DNA of 64,000 nt from Campylobacter concisus (GTDB lineage Bacteria; Campylobacterota; Campylobacteria; Campylobacterales; Campylobacteraceae), in NCBI RefSeq assembly GCF_003048675.2, contig NZ_CP060707.1, positions 434,001 to 498,000 of the forward strand, read 5' to 3'. How positions within the stretch are numbered: the stretch's first letter is position 1; each line of letters opens with the position of its first letter. The position numbers were made by a program, and so were the translations under genes. Below, in pieces: positions 46,824 through 58,772 of the stretch. The notes beneath the pieces are model-generated. The model was not told the origin of the DNA. It saw only the letters and a program-made list of their open reading frames with translations, and searched no databases.

Positions 46824-47962
46824 CGTACCGACTCAGCAAAGCACGTCACTACCAACTATTACAAGCTTAAAAACTATTTCAGACATGACAGAAGTTGGCT
46901 TCGAGTGGAACCCAGTGAGCGACGAGAGCGTCGTTGGCTACTACCTTTACCGTTCAAATCCAAACGATGCAAACTCAAAAATGCAACTAGTTGCAAACAT
47001 AAAAGACCGCTTTGCTACGCACTACGTGGATCGCGACCTAGCTCCAGAGACAACTTACTCATATCAGATGAGAACCTACTCAAGCAACGCCATCTCTCAA
47101 CCAGGTGCGATTGCAACTGCTACAACTAAGCCGCTACTTGACTCTGTGCCATTTGCGCAAGCTATCACAGGGCTTCCAGGCCGTGTAAAAGTGATCTGGA
47201 GACCACATCCTGATAGCACAGTAGCAAGCTACATCATCCAAAGAAGCGATGCAGGAGCTAATAAATTTAGCCAAGTAGCAGAGGTAAATGGCAGACTAAA
47301 TGCCGAGTATATCGATACTGAGGTAAAACCTGGCAGGTCTTATGAGTATAGGATATTAGTTAAAACTTCTTCTGGCGTCATCTCAAAACCAAGCCAAAAC
47401 ATAAGTGCCACAACAAAGGAGTTACCCTAAATCAGTAACAAACGTTCAGGCGACCAAAAATGCGCCAAAAAAGATCATCTTAACGTGGGATTATGCGCCA
47501 GCTGAGGATTTTGCTTATTTTAAGGTTTATAGAACGACAAGTAAAATTTTACCTTACACATATCTAGCAAAAACGACTAGCAACACCTACGAAGACCTCA
47601 TAAATACAAACGCTGCGACAAGGTACTATAGAGTGACAGCGGTCGATAAAGACGGTCTTGAAAGCTTGAAGCAAGAAGAGCCGATCGTTGGTAGCACACT
47701 TGGCGCGCCAAAAACTCCAAACATAAGCGCTAGCTACGATGGTAGTGGTGTAAATGTAAGCTGGAGTGCAGTTGATAGAGCTAGCTCATACACAGTTTAT
47801 AGAAGTGGTGCTAGCGAGAAAGTCTTTAGCGGTATAAGTGATACTGGACTTAGAGATGACAGCGTCCAAAAAGGAGCTAGCTACTCTTACAGCGTCGTAG
47901 CAGTTGATGAGTACGGCATCGCATCTGATAAGTCATCAAAAGCAGAAGTTAGCATAAAATAA
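46756..47962 (+). pseudogene. flpA: Fibronectin type III lipoprotein FlpA, split by a frameshift
   Basis: The ATG has AAGGAG at 7 nt. The signal peptide ends in the lipobox FLAGC. The first frame (to the TAA at 47428-47430) covers two FnIII domains with GYYLYRSNP and SYIIQRSD strands. The second frame resumes at KSVTNVQATKN and carries two more FnIII-like domains to 47962. Changing CCC to CC at 47424-47426 (TTACCC to TTACC) restores one product of about 401 residues. FlpA is a Campylobacter surface lipoprotein that binds host fibronectin. Its place between rluA and trmB matches C. jejuni. This could be a real mutation, phase-like variation, or a sequencing error. Confidence 0.85.
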
Positions 47963-49149
47963 TGCCAAATTTCATCGCTTCGTCCTTAAAAGAGCTCTCG
48001 TTTCCATTTGGTAACGACAAGATCAAATTTCTTTGGCAAGCAAATGGCCGAAACGAGAGGCTCATCTACACAAAAAATGAAGATGAAGGCTTTTTTCTAG
48101 TCGTAAAACCTGGTAAAAATGGCGTCGTCGTAAAGGGAGAAAAGCTTACTAAGCCAGCTAAAGTCGGACTTTTACAAGAAGCACTTGAGCTTTTTAAAGA
48201 GCAAAGTTGTAACGGCATCATCAGCCAAGCATTTGCCGTGAAAAAGACAAATTTGACCAAAAAAGTGAGTGAAATTTTAAGCCTTGAAGAGTTTGCACCA
48301 GCATTTAGCGAGCTAAAGGATAAATTTAAAGAGATTTTTATAGAGATAGGCTTTGGCTCTGGCAGACACTTGCTCTATCAGGCTAAAAACAATCCAAATG
48401 CCCTAGTTATCGGCATAGAGGTCTATAAACCAAGTATCGAGCAAGTAGCAAAGCTAGCCAAGGCAAATGGCCTAGAAAACGTGCGTCTCATAAACACCGA
48501 CGCAAGGCTCTTACTCTCGCTAGTTGGATCAAATTTGGTTGATAGAGTGTTTTTGCACTTTCCGGTGCCGTGGGATAAGGCTGAGCATAGACGCGTGGTC
48601 TCAACGGCGTTTGCGCTTGAGTGCGAGAGGATACTAAAAGTGGGTGGTAAATTTGAGCTAAGGACTGATAGCAAGGAGTATTGCGACTTTAGTTTGAGTA
48701 AATTTTTAGAGCCTACAAATTCAAAAATAGAAGCTTTTAAAAATAGAAATTTAGAAGTAACAAGCAAATATGAAGACCGCTGGAGACGCCAAGATAAGGA
48801 TATCTATGACGTCATTTATACTTGTGAGGTTGAAAGTAGCCAGAGCGTTTTGGCTGGGGATTTTAGCTTTAAAGAAAAGACAAGCGTAAAAAATATCATT
48901 AAAAATTTCAAAAATTTCATCATAAAAAAAGAGGATCATTTTTTACATCTTGAAGAAATTTACACCATAAACGAGGATGAAATTTTGCTAAAAGTCGCCT
49001 TTGGAGCGTTTAACAAGCCAGAGCAGTGTTTCATCAAAATAAGCGATGAGAAAAGCGAATATTTTATAAAAAAACCGATCTTAATACGTGAAAATTTAGC
49101 AGCACACGAGCTTTTGAAGGAGTATTTGGCTGATGCAAGAGATAATTAG
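47962..49149 (+). CDS. trmB: tRNA (guanine-N7-)-methyltransferase
   Basis: 395 residues, much longer than the 210-240 of most TrmB. The methyltransferase core is at about 125-290: FIEIGFGSGRHLLYQAK for SAM, IGIEVYKPSI, INTDARLLL, and HFPVPWDKAEHRR with the substrate site. An N-terminal extension of about 115 residues and a C-terminal one of about 100 are present, as in C. jejuni. It methylates G46 of tRNA. It overlaps flpA by one base and ftsE by 17. Confidence 0.92.
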   Translation: MPNFIASSLKELSFPFGNDKIKFLWQANGRNERLIYTKNEDEGFFLVVKPGKNGVVVKGEKLTKPAKVGLLQEALELFKEQSCNGIISQAFAVKKTNLTKKVSEILSLEEFAPAFSELKDKFKEIFIEIGFGSGRHLLYQAKNNPNALVIGIEVYKPSIEQVAKLAKANGLENVRLINTDARLLLSLVGSNLVDRVFLHFPVPWDKAEHRRVVSTAFALECERILKVGGKFELRTDSKEYCDFSLSKFLEPTNSKIEAFKNRNLEVTSKYEDRWRRQDKDIYDVIYTCEVESSQSVLAGDFSFKEKTSVKNIIKNFKNFIIKKEDHFLHLEEIYTINEDEILLKVAFGAFNKPEQCFIKISDEKSEYFIKKPILIRENLAAHELLKEYLADARDN

Positions 49150-49804
49150 CGCAAGAAATTTAAGCCTAGCTTATGAGCGCAACGAGGTTGTGATCAATAG
49201 CGTAAATTTAGACATCTACGCAAATGACTTTGTCTTTATCACAGGCAAGAGTGGAAGCGGGAAAAGCACGCTTTTAAAGTCATTTTACGGAGAAATTTCG
49301 CCTCTAGCTGGCGAGCTAAATGTCTGCATGACGCAAATGGACGATATCGATGACAAAAGACTTTGCGAGCTTAGGCAGCGAGTTGGCATTATATTTCAAA
49401 ACTACCGCTTGATAAATGAGTGGAATGTCGAAAAAAACGTCATGCTGCCACTCATCATCAAAGGCGTCAATCAAAATGTGAGCAAAAAGCAGGTGGCTAA
49501 ACTTTTAAAACATGTAAATATGCTTCACAAAGCCGATAAATACCCTCGCGAGCTAAGTGGTGGCGAGCAGCAAAGAGTTGCCATGGCAAGAGCACTCGCA
49601 CACAATCCAAATTTGCTCTTATGTGACGAGCCAACGGGAAATTTAGACGAATACTCAAGCGACGTTATCTGGTCGCTTCTAAAATCAGCCAGAGAATTTC
49701 TAGGCACAAGCGTGGTCGTGGTGACACATCACATCCCATCAACGCTTCGCATCCCATACCGCCACTTCGTCATAGAAAATGGAGGCGTGCATGAGATCGC
49801 TTAA
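49133..49804 (+). CDS. ftsE: Cell division ATP-binding protein FtsE
   Basis: 223 residues. Walker A GKSGSGKST, Q-loop IIFQNYRL, signature LSGGEQQR, Walker [12 protein letters not shown], switch histidine VVVTHH. With FtsX it forms the division ABC complex that controls murein hydrolase activation. It overlaps trmB and ftsX. Confidence 0.92.
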   Translation: MQEIISARNLSLAYERNEVVINSVNLDIYANDFVFITGKSGSGKSTLLKSFYGEISPLAGELNVCMTQMDDIDDKRLCELRQRVGIIFQNYRLINEWNVEKNVMLPLIIKGVNQNVSKKQVAKLLKHVNMLHKADKYPRELSGGEQQRVAMARALAHNPNLLLCDEPTGNLDEYSSDVIWSLLKSAREFLGTSVVVVTHHIPSTLRIPYRHFVIENGGVHEIA

Positions 49805-50606
49805 AAACCACCTTGGATTTATCCTGCCGTTAATCGCGCTTTTATTTTCAGTGCAGTTTAGCCTTACAGCAGACAAGATCGTAAGAGAGTATGAGAGGCT
49901 TATGGGAAATGACTACAACATCGTGGTGGTCTCAAACAAAGAGCTAAGCGAGCCAGTGCTAAAGCCAGTGGTTAGCACGCTGGCAAGTGTCGAGCCACTA
50001 AGCCCGCAAAAGATCATAGATCGCCTATCAAACGACATCTCGGCTAAAAATTTATCTATCCTTCAAAACGCCTTGCCTAAATTTTACTCGCTAAGACTTA
50101 GCGAATTTCCATCGCCAGAATATATGGAGGAGATAAAGCAAAAGCTTTTGAAATTTGATGGTATAAGCAAGGTCGAGACATTTTCAAAGACCCATGACAA
50201 GGTCTTTAAGATGCTAAATTTAGCCAAAAGCATATCTTATGCATTTATGGCGATACTTTGTGTTGTTGGGCTTATGCTTATGCTTAAGCAGACTAAAATT
50301 TGGCTATTTGAGCATAGAGAGCGCATCGAGATCATGACACTTTTTGGAGCGCCATTTTGGTTAAAATCAGCCATGCTCTATAAATCAGCCATGGTTGATA
50401 GCATAGTTGCGACCATTGTTGTTGGTGCGTTTTTCTTTTTCTTGCCTAGTATTGAAATTTTTAGAGAAAATGCCGCAAGTATCGATGTAGTATTGCCTAG
50501 CCTTGATCTTTCAAGAGATATTTTTATCCTATTTGGCGTGGCTGTGGTTTTAAGCATTTTTGCTGTTAGTTTAGTGATGAGTAAGGCTAGAAAAAGCACG
50601 ATATGA
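49791..50606 (+). CDS. ftsX: Cell division protein FtsX
   Basis: 271 residues from ATG 49791 with GGAGG upstream, overlapping ftsE. There are four membrane helices: one at the N-terminus, then a periplasmic loop of about 130 residues, then three helices (AFMAILCVVGLMLML and later pairs). The loop normally contacts the EnvC-type activator, which is the next gene here. Confidence 0.9.
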   Translation: MRSLKNHLGFILPLIALLFSVQFSLTADKIVREYERLMGNDYNIVVVSNKELSEPVLKPVVSTLASVEPLSPQKIIDRLSNDISAKNLSILQNALPKFYSLRLSEFPSPEYMEEIKQKLLKFDGISKVETFSKTHDKVFKMLNLAKSISYAFMAILCVVGLMLMLKQTKIWLFEHRERIEIMTLFGAPFWLKSAMLYKSAMVDSIVATIVVGAFFFFLPSIEIFRENAASIDVVLPSLDLSRDIFILFGVAVVLSIFAVSLVMSKARKSTI

Positions 50607-51820
50607 AAAAAGGAATTTTTACACTTTTGCTAGCATTTAGTCTAGCTTTTGCATCAAATACTAAAGAGAAGATAAAAGATTCCAAAAACTCGCTAAGATC
50701 GACGCAGGCTATGAGCGAGCAGCTTAGTAAAAAGCTTGATGACTTGGCTGGCGATATCGTAAATGGCGAGAAAAAACTGCGCGGCATAAGCGGCGATATC
50801 ACAAATTTAAAAGGTCAAATTTCAGTTCTTGAGACAAATGCTTCAAAAGCGCTTCTTGAGCTTGATGATCTAACAAAGCAAAACAAAGAGCTAGAGCGCA
50901 CCCAAAAAGAGCTAGAGCAAAATATGATAAGGATCATCGCAGAAGATCTCTCATTTGATCTTATGATGTCAGCAAGCGAGGGCAAACAAAGCGAAGAGAG
51001 CATCATCTCGTCGCAAATTTTAACCAAGCTAAACGCCATAGCTAAAGAGGACTTTAAAAGGCTTAGTGAGAACTACGAAGATACGATAGAAAAGATAAAA
51101 AATAAATCAAGTAAGATAAATGAGATAAACTCAAGCATAAAAAACTATAGGCGCAAGCAAAATGATCTACAAAGCCTAGAGAGCACGCAGAAAAATACAA
51201 TAAACGGGCTAAAACGTGATAAAGAAATTTACAGCAAAAAGCTAGCCAAACTTCAAGCCCAACAAGACGAGCTAAGAAAGACACTTGAGCAGCTTGCTAT
51301 CATGCAAAAGCAAGAGGATGAAGCAGCACGTGCAGCTAGAGAAAAGCAAGAAAGAGCAGCTAGCAAAGGTGGCAAAAAAGGCGAAAAGAGCCAGCCAATG
51401 GGTGGGGGCTATCAGACAAGCTCAGTTAAGAGATACTCAGGCGCGAGGACGATCGCTCCGCTTGATAGCTACTCTGTAAAACAAAAATTTGGCAATTACG
51501 TAGATCCGATATACAACATCAAAATTTTTAACGAGTCAGTCATACTTCGCTCAAGCACGCCAGATGCGAAGGTTAAAAGCGTACTAAATGGCAAGGTGGT
51601 CTTTGCAAAAGCAACTCCGATGCTTGAAAATGTCGTCATCATCGAAAACGAAAATGGCATCCACACGATCTACGCTCACCTAAGCCAGATCGCGCCAACT
51701 GTAAAAGTAGGCTCAGTCGTGCAAAAAGGCTACGTCATAGGCCGAGTTAGAAACGATCTAACCTTTGAAGTAACGCAAAGAAACTACCATATCGACCCAC
51801 TTGAAATGATCTCAAAATAG
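50603..51820 (+). CDS. EnvC-like murein hydrolase activator (degenerate M23/LytM)
   Basis: 405 residues with a signal peptide (FTLLLAFSLAFAS). Residues 20-260 form a long coiled coil. Residues 290-405 are a LytM domain that lacks the zinc motif HxxxD and has LTFEV where active enzymes have HLHFE, though HTIYAHLSQI remains. This pattern marks EnvC-type activators, which bind FtsX by the coiled coil and switch on amidases. It overlaps ftsX by 4 nt (ATGA); the likely target, an AmiA-type amidase, is at 57327. Confidence 0.88.
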   Translation: MKKGIFTLLLAFSLAFASNTKEKIKDSKNSLRSTQAMSEQLSKKLDDLAGDIVNGEKKLRGISGDITNLKGQISVLETNASKALLELDDLTKQNKELERTQKELEQNMIRIIAEDLSFDLMMSASEGKQSEESIISSQILTKLNAIAKEDFKRLSENYEDTIEKIKNKSSKINEINSSIKNYRRKQNDLQSLESTQKNTINGLKRDKEIYSKKLAKLQAQQDELRKTLEQLAIMQKQEDEAARAAREKQERAASKGGKKGEKSQPMGGGYQTSSVKRYSGARTIAPLDSYSVKQKFGNYVDPIYNIKIFNESVILRSSTPDAKVKSVLNGKVVFAKATPMLENVVIIENENGIHTIYAHLSQIAPTVKVGSVVQKGYVIGRVRNDLTFEVTQRNYHIDPLEMISK

Positions 51821-51875
51821 TCACTTTGTAAGCGTTATTAGCTAAATTTAAAGCCTTTTTGGCTAAAATGCGTGA

Positions 51876-52610
<735 letters not shown>

Positions 52611-52628
52611 ATTTCAAAAAGGATAAAA

Positions 52629-52844
52629 ATGAGAACAGAACAAATCACAGCAAGAGCGCTAAAACAAGTAGGAGATGACAGATATAAGCTTTCACTTATC
52701 GTTGCAAAGCGTGCAGAAGCGCTAGCAAATGGCGCCATAGCTTTAGTTGATGCTGATACTTCAAAGATGAAATTTGCTGACATCGCACTACTTGAAGTGG
52801 CTGAGGGCAAAATAGGCTTAGAGGCAATAGTTGAAGGAAAATAG
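52629..52844 (+). CDS. rpoZ: RNA polymerase omega subunit
   Basis: 71 residues. It has the omega core ([31 protein letters not shown]). It overlaps spoT by 14 nt, the usual rpoZ-spoT pairing. Confidence 0.95.
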   Translation: MRTEQITARALKQVGDDRYKLSLIVAKRAEALANGAIALVDADTSKMKFADIALLEVAEGKIGLEAIVEGK

Positions 52845-55020
52845 TCTTTTTTTAGAGCAGTTAATAGAGCAAATTTTAGCTTGTAAAAACGTTTCAGAAG
52901 CGATAAAACTGCTCTTTTCTCTTTGTGAAAGAAGTGAAATTTTAGACAAAGCTATCGACAGCTGCGTCACATCTCACGCTGGACAATACCGCAAAAGTGG
53001 CGAACCATACGCCATCCATCCCATCTTAGTAGCCTCTATCGTAGCAAACATGGGCGGCGATGAGAGCATGGTCATAGCTGCACTCCTTCATGACGTGGTC
53101 GAAGATACCGACGTAACGTTAGGTGAGCTTCAGGCTGAATTTGGCGATGAGGTGGCAAAGCTAGTTGAAGGGCTTACAAAGATAGTTGCCATTAGAGAAA
53201 ACAAGCTTGCAAGCTCAGATAGCAACGAAAAACTGGCAAGCTCGGCGCTAACTTTTAGAAAGATGCTCTTAATCTCCATAGAAGACGTGAGAGTCCTTGT
53301 CGTAAAGCTTTGCGACAGACTTCACAACATGCTAACCCTTGAGGCGCTAAGGCCTGAAAAGCAAAAACGCATAGCTGAAGAGACGCTTATGGTTTATGCT
53401 CCGATCGCTCATAGGTTGGGAATTTCATCGATCAAAAACATGCTTGAAGATCTAAGCTTTAAGTATGCGATGCCAGAAGAATACGCAAAGATCGATAGTT
53501 ATCTAAACAAAAACAAGCAGCAGCTTAGCTTAAAACTAAATGCTTTTCACGAAAAGGTAAGTCAAATTTTACTTGAAAATGGCTTTATCGAGGGCACTTT
53601 TGAGATACAAAAACGCATAAAGCACTACTACTCGATCTATCTAAAGATGCAAAGAAAGGGCATTTCTATCGAAGAGGTGCTTGACTTGCTTGCCATTAGG
53701 ATCATCGTGCAAAAGCCGCTTGATTGCTACCTAGCACTTGGAAATTTACATATAAATTTCAACCCTTTAATTTCTAGATTTAAAGACTATATCGCACTTC
53801 CAAAGCAAAATGGCTATCAAACGATACACACAACCATTTTTGATAACAAAAGCATCTTTGAGGCGCAAGTTCGCACTTATGATATGCATAAAACCGCTGA
53901 ATACGGTGTTGCTGCGCACTGGAAATATAAAAATGGCGAGGGCAGCCTCTTAAATCCAAAGCTTGACTGGCTAAATGACATCAGCATGCAAAATAGCGAG
54001 AACGAGGGCAATGTCGAAGAGCTTTATGAATATGCAAAAGATAGCCTTTATATCGAAGATATCGCAGTTTATTCTCCAAAGGGAGAGGTCTTTACGTTGC
54101 CACGTGGTGCTACGGCGCTTGATTATGCTTATGAGATTCACTCAGAGATCGGACTTTACGCAAAAGAAGCTTATATAAACCGCGTTAGGATGCCGCTTCT
54201 AACAGAGCTAAAAAATGGCGACATCGTTAGGATAGTAACTGGCGAAGAGGCTAAATTTCGCTGTTCGTGGATAAATAGTGTGCGAACAGGCAAGGCAAAG
54301 GCGACGATAAGGTCATTTTGCAAGCAAAAGATAAGAGATATAAACTACAAAATGGCGATAGATATCTTAAAATCAGTATTTAACGTCTCAAAAGATAGAA
54401 TTTTAGAGTGGATAGAGAGCGAAAATTTAGGCAAAAAGGTCTTTCGCGCGGCAACTGATAGCGAGTATCTGCAAGAAGTGGCAAATATGCTTAAAAAATA
54501 CATCAGAAAAGAGCGTCCATTTATGATTTCTTTGGGCGACAAATACCAGATAAAAAAGCAAAAATTTGAAAACATAGTGATCTACTCAAATCACAAAATT
54601 TCAAATGTCGAGTTTGATTATTGTTGCAATCCAAAAAGAGGCGATAGCATAGTTGGCTTTAAAAATGGTCACACCGTGACAGTGCATCACAAGCTTTGCG
54701 AGCGCGCTGGCAAGCTCATGGATAAAGGCGATGAGATCATCTTTGTCAAATGGACGAGAAATGCCCCACATAGGTATAAAATTTTATTAAATTTAGAAAA
54801 CAGAAAAGGTGCGTTGGCTGAATTTTTAACATATCTTGCTAGACTTGATATAAATTTAGCTACAATCTCGCTAAACGAAGCAAATGATCTTAGCGGAGAT
54901 ACGTTTGAAATAAGCGTCGAAATAGCAGAAAACATCGATGCAAACGAGATCAAAGAGAAGATCAAAGATAGATATAAGATTATTGATTTTGTTTCGCAAA
55001 GCGACCCATATCATAATTAG
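52831..55020 (+). CDS. spoT: Bifunctional (p)ppGpp synthetase/hydrolase
   Basis: 729 residues from a TTG inside the end of rpoZ. An HD hydrolase domain comes first ([19 protein letters not shown]), then the synthetase domain ([22 protein letters not shown]), a TGS domain ([21 protein letters not shown]), and a C-terminal ACT domain from about 650. Campylobacter has a single long RelA/SpoT protein that controls the stringent response. Confidence 0.97.
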   Translation: MKENSLFLEQLIEQILACKNVSEAIKLLFSLCERSEILDKAIDSCVTSHAGQYRKSGEPYAIHPILVASIVANMGGDESMVIAALLHDVVEDTDVTLGELQAEFGDEVAKLVEGLTKIVAIRENKLASSDSNEKLASSALTFRKMLLISIEDVRVLVVKLCDRLHNMLTLEALRPEKQKRIAEETLMVYAPIAHRLGISSIKNMLEDLSFKYAMPEEYAKIDSYLNKNKQQLSLKLNAFHEKVSQILLENGFIEGTFEIQKRIKHYYSIYLKMQRKGISIEEVLDLLAIRIIVQKPLDCYLALGNLHINFNPLISRFKDYIALPKQNGYQTIHTTIFDNKSIFEAQVRTYDMHKTAEYGVAAHWKYKNGEGSLLNPKLDWLNDISMQNSENEGNVEELYEYAKDSLYIEDIAVYSPKGEVFTLPRGATALDYAYEIHSEIGLYAKEAYINRVRMPLLTELKNGDIVRIVTGEEAKFRCSWINSVRTGKAKATIRSFCKQKIRDINYKMAIDILKSVFNVSKDRILEWIESENLGKKVFRAATDSEYLQEVANMLKKYIRKERPFMISLGDKYQIKKQKFENIVIYSNHKISNVEFDYCCNPKRGDSIVGFKNGHTVTVHHKLCERAGKLMDKGDEIIFVKWTRNAPHRYKILLNLENRKGALAEFLTYLARLDINLATISLNEANDLSGDTFEISVEIAENIDANEIKEKIKDRYKIIDFVSQSDPYHN

Positions 55021-55029
55021 GAGAGAAAA

Positions 55030-56238
55030 ATGGTTCAAGATATAGATGATATTTTACAAGAGATAAACCGCGGCGTTGCTGAGATGATCGATGCTGAGAG
55101 AGTTGAAAATTTAGTTAAAAATTATTATGAAAAAGGCGAAAATTTCTACGTAAAAGCAGGCTTTGACCCAACAGCTCCAGACCTTCACCTAGGTCACACA
55201 GTCGTTTTAAACAAGATGGCTTTGCTTCAAAAGCACGGTGCGATAGTGCAGTTTTTGATAGGCGATTTTACCGCTCAAATAGGCGATCCAACAGGCAAGT
55301 CAGCCACTAGAAAAAAGCTAGATCAAGAGACCGTTTTAAAAAATGCCAAAACCTATGAAGAGCAAGTTTTTAAAATTTTAGATCCTAAAAAAACTGTGAT
55401 AATGTTTAACTCAAAATGGTCAAATGAGCTTGGCGCTGCTGGGATGATTGAGCTAACTAGCACATTTTCAGTAGCTAGAATGCTAGAGCGAGATGATTTT
55501 GAGAAGAGGATAAAAGCGGGCAATCCTATATCAATCTCAGAGTTTATGTATCCGCTTCTTCAAGGCTATGATAGCGTTGCTATGAAGTGTGACATCGAGA
55601 TGGGCGGTACGGATCAGAAATTTAACCTTCTAATGGGCAGAACCTTGCAGCGAACATATAATATCGGCAAAGAGCAAGCTGTCATCATGATGCCACTTCT
55701 TGAGGGACTTGATGGCGTAAATAAGATGAGCAAGAGCCTTGGCAACTACATAGGCGTTACTGAAAATGCAAATGATATGTTTGCAAAAACGCTTAGCATA
55801 AGTGATGAGCTTATGTGGCGCTGGTATGAGCTACTAAGCACAAAAAATCTTGGCGAGATAGAAGAGCTGATGAATGATGTAAATAGTGGCAAATATCATC
55901 CAAAAAAGGCAAAAGAGGATCTTGCTTATGAGATAACAGCGAGGTATCACGGCGAGGAGGCGGCAAAGGCTGCTATGGCTGAATTTAACAGCGTGCACTC
56001 TCAAAATCAGCTCCCAACTGATATGAAAGAATTTAGCTTAAAGGCACCGATTTGGATAGTTGAAGCCTTATCTCAGTGTGGGCTAAGTGAGTCAAATTCT
56101 CAAGCAAGGCGAGATATAAAAGCAAACGCAGTTAGCATCAATCAAGAAAAAATTAGTGATGAGCAGTTAAAATTAGGAGCAGGCGAGTATATCTTGCAGG
56201 TTGGAAAGCGTAAATTTGCGAAGATAAAGGTTGAATAA
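55030..56238 (+). CDS. tyrS: Tyrosyl-tRNA synthetase
   Basis: 402 residues, TyrZ-like subtype. [15 protein letters not shown] supplies the HIGH motif and [11 protein letters not shown] the KMSKS. There is a C-terminal S4 domain ([15 protein letters not shown]). AGGAG lies before the ATG. Confidence 0.96.
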   Translation: MVQDIDDILQEINRGVAEMIDAERVENLVKNYYEKGENFYVKAGFDPTAPDLHLGHTVVLNKMALLQKHGAIVQFLIGDFTAQIGDPTGKSATRKKLDQETVLKNAKTYEEQVFKILDPKKTVIMFNSKWSNELGAAGMIELTSTFSVARMLERDDFEKRIKAGNPISISEFMYPLLQGYDSVAMKCDIEMGGTDQKFNLLMGRTLQRTYNIGKEQAVIMMPLLEGLDGVNKMSKSLGNYIGVTENANDMFAKTLSISDELMWRWYELLSTKNLGEIEELMNDVNSGKYHPKKAKEDLAYEITARYHGEEAAKAAMAEFNSVHSQNQLPTDMKEFSLKAPIWIVEALSQCGLSESNSQARRDIKANAVSINQEKISDEQLKLGAGEYILQVGKRKFAKIKVE

Positions 56239-57330
56239 ATGGAGTTAAAGCCATTAAAAATAGGTAAATACGAGATAAAATACCCGATATTTCAAGGCGG
56301 TATGGGGCTTGGCATCAGCTGGGACAAACTAGCTGGCAATGTGAGCTTAGAAGGCGGTCTTGGCATAATTAGCTCAGTTGGCACAGGCTACTATGAAAAC
56401 CGCAAATTTATAGATAAAGAGCTAAACGCAAAGCCTTTTGGAAGCGAAAATTTCTACTCTACAAGAGGCCTTCGAGCTGTCATAGAAAATGCACGTAAAA
56501 TTTGTGGCGACTTGCCACTTGGCGTAAATATAATGTATGCTGCAAACGACTACGCAAGGGTGGTTAAGGATGCTTGCGAGGCTGGTATAAACATCATAGT
56601 CTCAGGTGCAGGTTTGCCTACAAATTTACCCGAATTTACACAAAATTTTAAAGAGATAGCACTTGTGCCGATCGTTTCAAGCGCAAAAGCACTAAAGATC
56701 ATCTGTAAGCGTTGGCTTCAAAGATATGAGCGCTTGCCAGATGCTGTCGTGCTTGAAGGACCGCTAAGTGGCGGCCATCAGGGCTTTACATACGAGCAGT
56801 GCCTTGATCCTGAGTTTTCACTATTTAATCTCATCCCGCAGGTAAAAGCTGAGATCAAAGAGTGGGGCGACTTCCCTCTCATCGCAGCTGGTGGAATTTG
56901 GGATAAAAACGACATCGAAAAGGCGATATCGCTTGGAGCAAATGGCGTTCAGATGGGCACACGCTTCATCGGCACTCACGAGTGCGACGCTGATATTGGC
57001 TTTAAAGAGGTCTTGCTTGCAGCTGAAGAGAAAGACATCGAGCTTATAAAGAGCCCAGTTGGCTACCCAGCTCGCGGGATAAGAACAAATTTGATAAATT
57101 TAGTCGATAAAAGAATGGGTCCAAAGATCCAGTGCATAAGCAACTGCGTGAGCCCTTGCCAAAGAGGCAAAGAGGCAAAGCAAGTTGGGTATTGCATCGC
57201 AGATAGGCTATTTGACGCATATAGCGGCAAAAAAGAGAGTGGGCTATTTTTCACAGGGGCAAATGGCTACAAACTAAAAGAGCTAATAAGCGTAAAAGAG
57301 CTAATGCATAAGCTGGTACATGGTGAATGA
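56239..57330 (+). CDS. Nitronate monooxygenase (NPD-like)
   Basis: 363 residues starting at the base after the tyrS stop. TIM-barrel FMN enzyme: FQGGMGLGISWDKLAG, GVNIMYA, GPLSGGHQGFTYEQC, AGGIWDKND, and GVQMGTRFIGTHE. A C-terminal ISNCVSPCQRG cysteine pair is usual in this subgroup. It detoxifies nitronates in characterised relatives; the natural substrate here is unknown. Confidence 0.88.
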   Translation: MELKPLKIGKYEIKYPIFQGGMGLGISWDKLAGNVSLEGGLGIISSVGTGYYENRKFIDKELNAKPFGSENFYSTRGLRAVIENARKICGDLPLGVNIMYAANDYARVVKDACEAGINIIVSGAGLPTNLPEFTQNFKEIALVPIVSSAKALKIICKRWLQRYERLPDAVVLEGPLSGGHQGFTYEQCLDPEFSLFNLIPQVKAEIKEWGDFPLIAAGGIWDKNDIEKAISLGANGVQMGTRFIGTHECDADIGFKEVLLAAEEKDIELIKSPVGYPARGIRTNLINLVDKRMGPKIQCISNCVSPCQRGKEAKQVGYCIADRLFDAYSGKKESGLFFTGANGYKLKELISVKELMHKLVHGE

Positions 57331-58772
57331 AACGGGTTTTAATATCTCTTTTTCTAGCATTTAGTTTTCTTTTTGCGACGACAAATTCGGAGACTTTTGC
57401 CAATTTCGATAGAAATTTTATGACTCTAAACAGAAGCGCTAAGATCAAACTTCACAACGATATAAAAAATATCTATGTCGATGCGATCATTAAAAACGAT
57501 AAAAACACGAAAAAACAAGCGCTATCAAGGCTAATAACAAGCTCAAAGGCGCTTGGCTTTGACTCAAGCGCATATATAAGAGATCTAAATTCGATAAATG
57601 GTGTAAAAGGTGCTAGCATGCCAGCAGCTTCGCCAGCTCTAACGCTACTAAGTGCTACAAAGGTAAATGACACCTTGGTGCTTAAATTTAACACAAAGCT
57701 AGATACCGCAAGGCTAAAAACATCATTTGCCAAACAGCAAAACGCCTACAAAAACATCATGGACATTGATGGCAGGCTAAATGGCAACCCACTAACTTAT
57801 AAAAATTTCATCTCAGACTACATCCACATCTCGCAGTATGATAAAAACACCGTTAGGATCATTTTTTCTGACAAGGCGCAAAAGACGATAAAGGCAAATG
57901 CAACTGGGGACTTGCTAATAATCAGCGCTCAAAATTTCATCTCAAATGAAAACGTAAGAGCGCCACTTCATAAGCTTAAAAATAAAAATGAAAAGCCAGC
58001 ACAAAGCGCAGTAGAGCCAAATTTAAAGTCTGAGCCAGCACAAAGTGAGCCAGTAGAAGAGCCTTTGCCTCCAGTTGCAGCGGGTAAATTTTCACGCAAC
58101 AAAACGATCGTCATCGACCCAGGGCATGGCGGCACGGATCCTGGTGCGGTAAATGGCAGTTTAAAAGAAAAAACAGCCGTTTTAGGCGTAGCTAAAAAGC
58201 TTGGTGAGATACTAAAAGCTCGCGGTTACAAGGTCTATTTCACCAGATCAACTGACGTTTTTATAAATTTAAGATCAAGAACGAAATTTGCAAATGACAA
58301 GATGGCTGATCTTTTCGTCTCCATCCACGCAAACGCCGCTCCAAACGCTGCCAAAGCAAAGAGCATGCACGGCATCGAGACATTTTTCTTATCGCCTGCA
58401 AGAAGCGAGCGCAGCAAAAACGCAGCCGCGCTTGAAAATAAATCAGACATCGAAGAGATGAACTACTTTTCGCAGCAAACGTTTCTAAACGTGCTAAACC
58501 GCGAGAAGATCATCGCTTCAAACAAGCTTGGTATCGACATCCAAAAGGACATTTTAGCAAGCGCTAGAAAGGTCTATGCAGCCAGCGACGGTAGCGTGAG
58601 AGAGGCGCCATTTTGGGTACTCGTGGGCGCTCTTATGCCAGCGGTTCTTGTAGAAATCGGCTACATCACACATCCAGTCGAGGGCGAAAAACTATTTAAC
58701 GAGGCCTATCAAAAAGCCCTTGCAAACGGCATCGCAAACGGCATAGATGGATATTTCGCAAAAAATAGATGA
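57327..58772 (+). CDS. amiA: N-acetylmuramoyl-L-alanine amidase
   Basis: 481 residues with a signal peptide (VLISLFLAFSFLFATT). An N-terminal AMIN-like beta region (about 95-215), a Pro/Glu linker, and an Amidase_3 domain from about 255 (VIDPGHGGTDPGA, FVSIHANAAPN, PAVLVEIGYITH with the catalytic glutamate). It splits septal peptidoglycan and is the expected target of the FtsEX/EnvC-like system upstream. It overlaps both neighbours by 4 nt. Confidence 0.95.
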   Translation: MKRVLISLFLAFSFLFATTNSETFANFDRNFMTLNRSAKIKLHNDIKNIYVDAIIKNDKNTKKQALSRLITSSKALGFDSSAYIRDLNSINGVKGASMPAASPALTLLSATKVNDTLVLKFNTKLDTARLKTSFAKQQNAYKNIMDIDGRLNGNPLTYKNFISDYIHISQYDKNTVRIIFSDKAQKTIKANATGDLLIISAQNFISNENVRAPLHKLKNKNEKPAQSAVEPNLKSEPAQSEPVEEPLPPVAAGKFSRNKTIVIDPGHGGTDPGAVNGSLKEKTAVLGVAKKLGEILKARGYKVYFTRSTDVFINLRSRTKFANDKMADLFVSIHANAAPNAAKAKSMHGIETFFLSPARSERSKNAAALENKSDIEEMNYFSQQTFLNVLNREKIIASNKLGIDIQKDILASARKVYAASDGSVREAPFWVLVGALMPAVLVEIGYITHPVEGEKLFNEAYQKALANGIANGIDGYFAKNR

